Shown here piece by piece: positions 43,407 to 50,690 of a stretch of DNA of 64,000 bases. Under the pieces are notes generated by a model. The model did not search any database. It saw only the letters and a program-made list of their open reading frames with translations, and had not been told where the DNA came from. The stretch comes from JBCCGG01 sp039029395 (GTDB taxonomy: Bacteria > Pseudomonadota > Alphaproteobacteria > Kiloniellales > JAKSDN01): the NCBI GenBank assembly GCA_039029395.1, contig JBCCGG010000001.1:62001-126000 (forward strand). The letters run 5' to 3'. The position numbers were made by a program, and so were the translations under genes. Numbering within the stretch: the first letter of the stretch is position 1; every line of letters begins with the position of its first letter.

Positions 43407-44585
43407 ATGAAAAACCACAAGAGAGCTTTGGGCGCGGCAAAGGACAAGGCGGCGAAAACAACCAAAAGGTCGGTCGAGCGGCGCGACTTCCTGCGCGGGG
43501 CAGGGACCTCGACGGCGGCGATTGCGGCGACCGCCGTTGCGGCCACAAGCTTTCCCACGCCCTCGCTGGCACAGGGCATCAAGAAGTGGCGCATGGGCAC
43601 CACCTGGCCGAAAAATTTCCCAGGCCTGGGCACCGGCGCCAACAAGGTGGCCGAGTTCATCGGCGCGGCCTCGGGCGGTAAGCTGCAGGTCGACGTTTAC
43701 GGCGGCGGCGAGATCGTGCCGCCCTTCGAGACCATGGACGCGGTATCCGGCGGTACCTTGGAGATGGGTCACGGCGCACCCTATTACTGGAAGGGCAAGG
43801 AGCCGGCCACCCAGTTCCTCGCTTCCATGCCTTTCGGCCTCAATGTGATCGAGCAGAACTCCTGGCTGCAGTTCGGCGGCGGGCAAGAGCTGGCCGACCA
43901 GATCTACGAGAAGCTCGGCTGCAAGTTCTTCGCCTCGGGCAATACCGGCGTGCAGATGGGCGGCTGGTTCAACAAGGAGATCAACTCCCTGGAGGACTAC
44001 AAGGGCCTGAAGATGCGTATCCCGGGCCTCGGCGGCGAGGTGGTCAAGGCGGCCGGCGGTAACGTGGTCAACCTGCCGGGCGGCGAGATCCCGGCGGCCC
44101 TGCAGTCCGGCGCGATCGACGCCACCGAGTGGGTCGGACCCTACAACGACCTGGCCTTCGGGCTCTATAAGAGTGCCAAGTTCTATTACTATCCGGGCTG
44201 GCACGAGCCGGCGACCCTGCTCGACTGCTTCATCAACAAGAGCGCCTTTGACGGCCTCGACTCCGAGCTTAAGGCGATCGTTGCGACGGCCAATGCCTAT
44301 GCCAACCAGTACGTGCTCAATGAATACCTGGCGAACAACAACCAGGCGCTCAACACCTTGCGCACCAAGCACGGCGTGATCCTCAAGAAGTTCCCGGACA
44401 CGGTGCTTGACGGCCTCGGCAACCTTTCCGGCACGGTGCTGGGCGATCTGGCCGGCCAGGACGACCTGAGCGGCAAGGTCATGAACTCGATGCTCGACTT
44501 CCGGGCCCAAGGGATCGCCTACGCCAAGGTCTCAGAACAGGCCTTCTACAACGCCCGTTCGCTGCCCTTCAAATACGTGCGCTGA
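43407..44585 (+). CDS. TRAP transporter substrate-binding protein (TakP/FcbT1 type), Tat-exported
   Basis: Periplasmic receptor of a TRAP transporter. 392 residues with a twin-arginine leader ERRDFLRGAG (Arg25-Arg26) and cleavage near SLAQ. The mature part, with WRMGTTWPKNFPGLG, the ligand-binding Arg of GLKMRIPGLGGEV and ATEWVGPYNDLAFGL, matches the group of alpha-keto-acid/mannitol/chloroaromatic TRAP receptors such as TakP. The likely membrane subunits dctQ and dctM are 3 kb away on the other strand, which is unusual. The intrinsic terminator at 44611-44646 follows. Confidence 0.92.
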   Translation: MKNHKRALGAAKDKAAKTTKRSVERRDFLRGAGTSTAAIAATAVAATSFPTPSLAQGIKKWRMGTTWPKNFPGLGTGANKVAEFIGAASGGKLQVDVYGGGEIVPPFETMDAVSGGTLEMGHGAPYYWKGKEPATQFLASMPFGLNVIEQNSWLQFGGGQELADQIYEKLGCKFFASGNTGVQMGGWFNKEINSLEDYKGLKMRIPGLGGEVVKAAGGNVVNLPGGEIPAALQSGAIDATEWVGPYNDLAFGLYKSAKFYYYPGWHEPATLLDCFINKSAFDGLDSELKAIVATANAYANQYVLNEYLANNNQALNTLRTKHGVILKKFPDTVLDGLGNLSGTVLGDLAGQDDLSGKVMNSMLDFRAQGIAYAKVSEQAFYNARSLPFKYVR

Positions 44586-44610
44586 CGGAAGATCCCTTAT
44601 CGCCAAAGAG

Positions 44611-44646
44611 AAAACCGGCGGGCCCCTGGGCACCGCCGGTTTTTTC
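44611..44646. terminator. Intrinsic terminator, possibly bidirectional
   Basis: AAACCGGCGG (44612-44621) pairs with CCGCCGGTTT (44633-44642) over an 11-base loop and is followed by a T-run. The upstream A-run would serve the minus strand, so it can end both the TRAP receptor gene and the RoxA-like gene, which converge here. Confidence 0.9.
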
Positions 44647-44654
44647 ATGCCCGA

Positions 44655-46583
44655 TCAAATCGTTTTCAAGTACTCGATCAGGTCCATGCGCTCTTCGTGG
44701 CTGAGGGTCGGTCCGAGCACACCGGCCTCCAGGGGGCCATCCTTGAATTGATGCCCTTGGTTTGAGTTGCCGGGCAGGCTGGTATCGAGCAGGAAGCCGC
44801 CCGGGATCGACTCGGTCCGGTAACCGACCTTCTCAGGGTCGAAAAGGCGGCTTCCCAGGGTGAAGGTCTTGGAGCGCTCGGCGGCGGGCGACAGCATCTC
44901 GTAGAGATTCGGCACCGCGCCGTTGTGAAGATAGGGCGCGGTCGCCCAGATGCCGTCGAGGGGACGAGCTTTGTACTTGTGAACGCCGACGATGCAGTTG
45001 GGCCGGTCGCCGTTCATGCGATTGCGCTCGGCCTCGGGTATTCCGTGATCGTCGTACCACTTTTCGGCGGTCTTCTCGACCACGACGGCCAAGGCCAGGG
45101 CAAAGGTGGTCTCGGTCACGACGCCGCTCGGCTGGCCGTCGCAAAGCGCGCCCGGATCGATCTCCAAATGGGCCGGGACCTTGACGTGTCGATCCACCAT
45201 AACCGCCGCTTGGGCGGGGTCGGTGCCCATGGCATCGACCTGTTTTTCAACAAGGTTCAGGTACTTTTGCCCCTTGCCGCCAAGCTGGGCCCAGCGCTCG
45301 TTCTCCCAAAACGCCCGGTCGTTGACCGCCGGCAAGTGGCACTCCTGGCAGTGCTCCCGGTAAAGTTCGTGGCCGCGCACCGCCTTGTCCCTATCGATCT
45401 CGCCCAGGACATCCTCGGGCCACTTGGGCGCCCACAGACCCTTAAAGCCGGGCTCTCTATTGCCGCCGAAGGGGTAGGCGCCGGCCAGCAGCTGCTCCAG
45501 CTGGAAAACCTCCTCGACCTCGACGGCCGAGCGGTAGAGGCTCTCGCCCGGCTTGACCAGGTTGACCTTGGCCCGCACGCCGAGCGCCTCGCCCGCGTTG
45601 CGCACCATGGGCTGCATGATCGAAGCGTCGTACTGCACCCAGAGAAACCAGGAGGTATCCCAGATGTGGGGAAAGTTGACCGGCGCAGTAATCGGCGCCA
45701 GGTTGCCGATCGCCTCGCTATTGTCAGCGCCCGGCACGTAAAGGTCGTGGAAGAACACCTGGTTGCCGATCCGGTTCAAAGCGTCCAGGCGGGTGTAGCC
45801 TTCCTCGACGTTCTGGGCGAACACCGGGTCGGTGATCTCTTTGACCGCCTTTAAGCGCTCGATCAGGGTGTCGAAGCTGCGCTCGAGCGCGGCCTCTTGC
45901 TCGGCCGTGTGGTCCGGGCCGAGCACACGCTCGGCAAAGCGGCCGAAGCGGAAGGGAACGATCTTGGTGTAAGCCACGGCAAGCGCCAAGGATTCCCGGA
46001 ACTTGCCCAGGTTGGTCACCGCCGGCCCGCCGTCGACGCGCAGGCTGACGCCATTGTACTCCAGGTGGCCGGTGTGGCAGGCGGCACAGGTCAAGCCGAT
46101 CTGATCGGGCAGGGGCATGTCGTTGACCGGGTCGACCGCACCTTGCAGCCGCGCGAAGCCGACCGGCAGTCCATGGGGATTGCCGGGAAACTTCGCTTCG
46201 TTGTAGTCGTAGGCGCGCACGCCGTAGGCCTCTTTGTCGGCCGCACTGTAGCCATAGGCGGCGAGCGCTTCGGTCTCCAGGTCGAACGAAGCCGGGCTTG
46301 GAATGAAGCCGAATCGCCGCAGGTAGTCGCTGTCGGTCAGCATGGGCGGCTCGCCGAAGAGCCAAAGGCGGGGCTGCTCCAGGGCGACAAACCAATCGTA
46401 GGGCACCGGTAAGGTCGAGGTGCCTTGGGTTGTGTGGTGGAACCAGTAGCGCGCGTCGGGCGTCCAATTCTGCTCGAGCCACCTGGCCTCGCTTACCGGT
46501 GTGTTCTCCGGCAGTTGAGGGGCGCAGGCGGCCAGAGCCGCGGCGAGCGAAAGACAGGCGAGACTCCGCATTAGAGTGTTCAT
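44655..46583 (-). CDS. RoxA-like di-haem cytochrome c lipoprotein
   Basis: 642 residues. Lipobox LAAC at 17-20, so a lipoprotein facing the periplasm or outside. Two c-type haem sites, CAACH at 166-170 and CQECH at 412-416, spaced as in the RoxA/RoxB rubber oxygenases and related di-haem peroxidase-like proteins; PHIWDTSWFLWVQYDAS around 306-322 resembles the active-site Trp/Phe region, and APYLHNGAVPNLYEML the C-terminal haem domain. It could be a dioxygenase of unsaturated lipids or a peroxidase; sequence alone does not tell. The catalase-like gene lies 9 bases upstream. Confidence 0.85.
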   Translation of the reverse strand: MNTLMRSLACLSLAAALAACAPQLPENTPVSEARWLEQNWTPDARYWFHHTTQGTSTLPVPYDWFVALEQPRLWLFGEPPMLTDSDYLRRFGFIPSPASFDLETEALAAYGYSAADKEAYGVRAYDYNEAKFPGNPHGLPVGFARLQGAVDPVNDMPLPDQIGLTCAACHTGHLEYNGVSLRVDGGPAVTNLGKFRESLALAVAYTKIVPFRFGRFAERVLGPDHTAEQEAALERSFDTLIERLKAVKEITDPVFAQNVEEGYTRLDALNRIGNQVFFHDLYVPGADNSEAIGNLAPITAPVNFPHIWDTSWFLWVQYDASIMQPMVRNAGEALGVRAKVNLVKPGESLYRSAVEVEEVFQLEQLLAGAYPFGGNREPGFKGLWAPKWPEDVLGEIDRDKAVRGHELYREHCQECHLPAVNDRAFWENERWAQLGGKGQKYLNLVEKQVDAMGTDPAQAAVMVDRHVKVPAHLEIDPGALCDGQPSGVVTETTFALALAVVVEKTAEKWYDDHGIPEAERNRMNGDRPNCIVGVHKYKARPLDGIWATAPYLHNGAVPNLYEMLSPAAERSKTFTLGSRLFDPEKVGYRTESIPGGFLLDTSLPGNSNQGHQFKDGPLEAGVLGPTLSHEERMDLIEYLKTI

Positions 46584-46592
46584 CCTCTTCCT

Positions 46593-47693
46593 CTATGGCG
46601 CGTTGGGCCGGGGGCGCTTGACCGTTCCCCTGCGGCGGCGGGCCCGCATCGGCTTGCGGTGCTCTTCCGACGCCAGATAAACCGCCTTGCGCAGCCGGTT
46701 GATGCTGCCGAGCGGCCGGTGGTCGGCCAAGGAGTGCCAGGGCGTGAAGACCAGTCGCTCGCAAGCCCTTCGGCGGTGGCGGGAAAAAAGGTTTCGTTGC
46801 GGCGCTGGGATCATGATCTTTGCGACCGTGACGTAGGGCGTCTCGGCTTCGTCCCACACCGCCGACGCATTCTCGATTGCAAGGTCGTCCCCTGCGCCGC
46901 GCACCTGGACCTTGAAGTCGAAGACCACGTCGTCGCTCCCGCCCATGGTTTCTTCCAAGGCTTCGCGCAGGTAGTTCTCCGAAGGCGCCTCTGGCAGCAC
47001 CTGGTGCGTCTCGCCAACCTTCGGCTCGGCGGAAAAGCGCATGACCCGATCCGGGCCGAACAGAAAAGGCGCCGCGCCGAAGTACTTCACGGTGAGAGGA
47101 TTGGCGACCGGGGTCGTTAAGAGCTCCTTGACCAGTTGGCCCGAGCGTTGGAGCCGCGCGCCTTGCTGCGGCGTGATGCCGGGAAATGGCGCGAAAAAGG
47201 CATCGATCTTGTCGTCGTTGGCCAAAGAGATCTGGTTGAGCCGGAGGTAGTCCTCAGCGTTCGCGAAGGCGAAGGCCGGCTGGTTGATCATCAGGAAGTC
47301 CTGATTGTTCTTACCTTCGTCGTCGAGCAGCATCTCGCCGTCCACGTTGAGCACCTTGAGCGCCATGCCGCGGCTGCCGTGGCCACTTTCCGTGATGTCG
47401 GGCTCGACCCGCACCGAAGCGTTGGAGAATCGGATTTTGGCCCGGTAGCGCCGGCCGGGCGTGGCGAAGAGTCCGACCTGGAGGCTTTCGTCCAGATCCG
47501 GCAGGACCTGGAAGACGGCGCGCAGACAGCCGTGGGACTTGGGATGGACGCCGCGCAAGATCTTTCTCGATCCCTTGTAGCGCATGTCCTGCAGCTGAGT
47601 CGTAATCTTCGCCAGCTGTTCGATTTGATCGGCCTCTTCCGTGGGCCGCGGGCTATCTTCGAAGGGATTGTCGGGCGAATCCGCATTTGTCAT
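46593..47693 (-). CDS. Small catalase-like haem protein
   Basis: 366 residues, smaller than a monofunctional catalase (about 480) and near the catalase core and allene-oxide-synthase-like proteins. Distal His50 in RGVHPKSHG, IRFSNASVRVEP, NNQDFLMINQPAFAF and the proximal haem motif R335-xxx-Y339 in LRKAVY are all present. No export signal. It may act on lipid hydroperoxides or H2O2. The start at 47693 follows AAGGAG; longer frames lack it. The basic C-terminal tail ARRRRGTVKRPRP is unusual. Cotranscribed with the RoxA-like gene. Confidence 0.85.
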   Translation of the reverse strand: MTNADSPDNPFEDSPRPTEEADQIEQLAKITTQLQDMRYKGSRKILRGVHPKSHGCLRAVFQVLPDLDESLQVGLFATPGRRYRAKIRFSNASVRVEPDITESGHGSRGMALKVLNVDGEMLLDDEGKNNQDFLMINQPAFAFANAEDYLRLNQISLANDDKIDAFFAPFPGITPQQGARLQRSGQLVKELLTTPVANPLTVKYFGAAPFLFGPDRVMRFSAEPKVGETHQVLPEAPSENYLREALEETMGGSDDVVFDFKVQVRGAGDDLAIENASAVWDEAETPYVTVAKIMIPAPQRNLFSRHRRRACERLVFTPWHSLADHRPLGSINRLRKAVYLASEEHRKPMRARRRRGTVKRPRPNAP

Positions 47694-47755
47694 GGAAAGG
47701 CTCCTTATGTGAAAGTTGTCCGATCGGTGAAATTTGAGCAGAGCCGACCTGTGCT

Positions 47756-47768
47756 CTAAGGATCTTAG
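47756..47768. repeat. Short inverted repeat before the catalase-like gene
   Basis: CTAAG-GAT-CTTAG, 13 bases, about 65 bases before the catalase-like start. Could be an operator; too short to be sure. Confidence 0.3.
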
Positions 47769-47803
47769 GCCACTTCCACACCCACTTGCTAGTGGCAATG
47801 CCG

Positions 47804-49378
47804 TCAACCGAAGAGCGCCTTGGGCAGCCAGGTTGCAAGCTCGGGGAAGGCGGCCAGAAGCAAGAGGCCGAGGACCTGAATCAGGACAAAAGGAATTATG
47901 CCCCGGTAGATGTCGCCGGTCGTCACGTTGGGCGGCGCGACGCCGCGCAGATAGAACAACGCGAAACCGAAGGGCGGGGTCAGGAAAGATGTTTGCAGGT
48001 TGATCGCGATCATGATGCCGAGCCAGACCGGCGACATGTCCATCTGCAGCAGGATCGGGCCGACGATCGGCACGACCACGAAGACGATCTCGATGAAGTC
48101 CAGGAAGAAGCCCATGACGAACATCAGCGCCATAACCAGCAGCATGGCGCCGAACATGCCGCCGGGCATGTTGTTGAGCACCTGCGCCACGATCTCCTCG
48201 CCGCCCAGGCCGCGGAACACCAGGGAGAAGACCGAGGCGCCCAGCAGGATCAGAAAGACCATGCAGGAGATCTCCATGGTCGCCCGCATGACCGAGATCA
48301 GGATGCCGGTGCGATAGACTCGCCCGATGGCGACCACGATACCCCAGACCAAGATTAGGCAGAGCACCCCGGCGATGATCGCGGCGATCAGGTCCGCGGT
48401 GGGGATCACGTCGCGCTGCATGCGCAGGTCGAAGACGTTGGCCAGAAAGACCAATCCGATGATCGAAAGGCCCGCCAGGTAAATCGTCCGGCGCACCGCC
48501 GGGTCCATGCGCTGGGCGGCCAGCAGGATCGCGCCGACCGATCCGACGGCGGCCGACTCCGTCGGCGTCGCGACGCCCAGCAGGATCGAGCCCAGGACCG
48601 CCAGAATCAGAATCGCCGGCGGTACCAGAACGTGGAGCACGCGAATGCCCAGGTGGCCATCGTCGGCGCCGCGCTCGACCGGCGGGCAGCTGTTGGGCCG
48701 CAGGATGCCCATGATCAGCACCCAGCCCATATAGAGCCCGACCAGCATCATGCCAGGCAGGAAGGCGCCGGCGAAGAGGTCGACGACCGAGACCGGGTCG
48801 GGCGCGAAGTTGCCCTTGGCGAGCTGGGCCTGGGTGTTGGCGCCCTGCAGGATGTCGCCCAAGAGGACCAGCACGATCGAAGGCGGAATGATCTGGCCGA
48901 GCGTACCGGAGGCGCAGATGATGCCGGTCGCAAGCGGCTTGTCGTAGCCGACCTTGAGCATGGCCGGCAGGCTCAAGAGACCCATGGTGACCACCGTGGC
49001 ACCGACGATTCCGGTCGAGGCGGCCAGAAGCATGCCGACGAAGACCACCGAGAGCCCGAGGCCGCCGCGCAGGGCGCCAAACAGCAGACCCATGGTATTT
49101 AAGAGCTCTTCGGCGATCTTCGAGCGTTCCAGCATGACGCCCATGAAGACGAAGAGCGGGACGGCGACCAAAAGCTCGTTGACCATCACGCCGAAGTAGC
49201 GCGACGGCAGGCCTCCCAGGAGGTTGGTGTTAAAGACGCCGAGAATCGTGCCAAGCAGTGCGAAGGCAAGCCCGGAGCCGGCCAAGGTAAGCGCCACCGG
49301 GTAGCCGAGAATCAAGAGGCCGCAGGCGAAAGCGAACATCACCAGGCTCAAGATCTCGCCGAGCAGGACCGGGTCCAT
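47804..49378 (-). CDS. dctM: TRAP transporter large permease DctM
   Basis: 524 residues with about 13 membrane segments; the length, beyond the usual 430, fits the larger FcbT3/TakM-like subgroup that goes with TakP-type receptors. SLPAMLKVGYDKPLATGIICASGTLGQIIPPSIV and the late PFGFALFYLRGVAP are DctM signatures. The catalase-like gene follows after 110 bases, dctQ precedes by 7 bases. Confidence 0.95.
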   Translation of the reverse strand: MDPVLLGEILSLVMFAFACGLLILGYPVALTLAGSGLAFALLGTILGVFNTNLLGGLPSRYFGVMVNELLVAVPLFVFMGVMLERSKIAEELLNTMGLLFGALRGGLGLSVVFVGMLLAASTGIVGATVVTMGLLSLPAMLKVGYDKPLATGIICASGTLGQIIPPSIVLVLLGDILQGANTQAQLAKGNFAPDPVSVVDLFAGAFLPGMMLVGLYMGWVLIMGILRPNSCPPVERGADDGHLGIRVLHVLVPPAILILAVLGSILLGVATPTESAAVGSVGAILLAAQRMDPAVRRTIYLAGLSIIGLVFLANVFDLRMQRDVIPTADLIAAIIAGVLCLILVWGIVVAIGRVYRTGILISVMRATMEISCMVFLILLGASVFSLVFRGLGGEEIVAQVLNNMPGGMFGAMLLVMALMFVMGFFLDFIEIVFVVVPIVGPILLQMDMSPVWLGIMIAINLQTSFLTPPFGFALFYLRGVAPPNVTTGDIYRGIIPFVLIQVLGLLLLAAFPELATWLPKALFG

Positions 49379-49385
49379 AGCCTAC

Positions 49386-49964
49386 CTAAAGCGCCTCATG
49401 TTCTTCTTCGACCGGCTGGAAGTCCGGGTGACCGGTCAGCACCAGCCAGCTGCGTCCGGCGAGCGACAGGCCCTGCAGGCCGAGCAGCACACAGAACGCC
49501 AAGATCACCGATTTGAGCAGGAACAGGCCGGGCAGGCCGCCGGCCTCGCGGGATTCTTCGAGCTTGTCCCAGGAGGCCAGCACGTAGTCGAAGCTGACCG
49601 CGAATATCACGACGACGAGCGGCAGCAACAGCAGGAGCGAGCCCAGGAGGTCGATCACCGCCTTGTAGCGGGGACCGGCCTCCCGGTAGATCACGTCGAC
49701 CCGCACATGACCGTTGTGCAACAGGGTGTAGCCGGCGCCCAGCATAAAGACGATGCCGTGCAGCCAGACGTAGGACTCCTGCATCCAAACCCAGCCGATC
49801 GCATAGATGTAACGCAAGATGACCACGGCGAAGGTAATCAGCACCATGGCCAGCGTCAGCCAGGCGACCCCGCGGCCGATCGCGTCGTTCATGCGATCAA
49901 TCCCGCGTACAAAGGCCGCCAGTGCGCTCAAAACGACGTTTGCCCCCTTGTCGTCAATGCTCAC
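49386..49964 (-). CDS. dctQ: TRAP transporter small permease DctQ
   Basis: 192 residues with four membrane segments. The conserved WVWMQESYVWLHGIVFMLGAGYTL and HVRVDVIY are typical of DctQ. It starts 14 bases after bioY stops, so it could be read from the bioY promoter. Confidence 0.93.
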   Translation of the reverse strand: MSIDDKGANVVLSALAAFVRGIDRMNDAIGRGVAWLTLAMVLITFAVVILRYIYAIGWVWMQESYVWLHGIVFMLGAGYTLLHNGHVRVDVIYREAGPRYKAVIDLLGSLLLLLPLVVVIFAVSFDYVLASWDKLEESREAGGLPGLFLLKSVILAFCVLLGLQGLSLAGRSWLVLTGHPDFQPVEEEHEAL

Positions 49965-49978
49965 TCAGAAGCGCCCGC

Positions 49979-50614
49979 TCAACTCCTCTTCTTGGACAGC
50001 ACGTGCCATGCCAAGGGTAGGCAGATCGCGGCCAAAATCAGCTTGATCAAGTCGCCCAGAAGAAACGGCGTGGCACCAGCCAAGAGGGCCGCGCCGAAGG
50101 CGGTCTGGGCACCGTTGCTCTGGATCGCCTCGGGCCCGAGACCGGCGAAAAAGTTCGTCAGCCAGAGGAGGCCTGGTAGGTAGATCACGACGTTGCCGGC
50201 CAGCATGGCCAAAGCGGTCTGCCAAAAGGTTCGATCCCAACCCCGCTCCGCCAGATATCCGACTAGGCCCGCTGCCAGGACAAAGCCGGCGATGTAGCCG
50301 CCGGTCGGGCCGAGCAGCACGCCGTAGCCGGCGGCGAACTTGGAGAAGACCGGGAGACCGACTGCGCCTTCAATCATGTAGAGCGCCAGCGTGGCCGCAC
50401 CAAGACGGCTGCCATAGGCCATACCAACCACCAATACGGCGAAGGTCTGACCTGTAAAGGGCACCGGCCACATGGGCACCTGGATTTGGGCCGAAGCTGC
50501 GACGAAAAGGCTGCCGGCGATCGCCAGAATCACATTGCGAAGCCAGGGCTGGGCGCTGCTGGCAGGCCACAGGATTGAAATCATGGTCGGTTGTGTCAGG
50601 CTGGTCGCACTCAT
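49979..50614 (-). CDS. bioY: Biotin transporter BioY
   Basis: Substrate-binding S component of the ECF biotin transporter, 211 residues with six membrane segments. QIQVPMWPVPFTGQTFAVLVVGMAYGSRLGAAT and the GPTGGYIAGF block are diagnostic. No bioM or bioN is adjacent, so it may act alone or with shared ECF subunits. Confidence 0.95.
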   Translation of the reverse strand: MSATSLTQPTMISILWPASSAQPWLRNVILAIAGSLFVAASAQIQVPMWPVPFTGQTFAVLVVGMAYGSRLGAATLALYMIEGAVGLPVFSKFAAGYGVLLGPTGGYIAGFVLAAGLVGYLAERGWDRTFWQTALAMLAGNVVIYLPGLLWLTNFFAGLGPEAIQSNGAQTAFGAALLAGATPFLLGDLIKLILAAICLPLAWHVLSKKRS

Positions 50615-50661
50615 AGCCCCTCCGGTCCTCTAACTGAAGCGTTCATCACGATAGGAGCAGA

Positions 50662-50690
50662 GGTATATCCCGAGCGGCCCGATTGGTCAC
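50662..50690 (-). promoter_or_regulatory. Promoter candidate for bioY-dctQM
   Basis: On the minus strand GTGACC (50685-50690) and TATACC (50662-50667), 17-base spacer, about 48 bases before the bioY start. It overlaps the last codons of parC. Confidence 0.4.
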
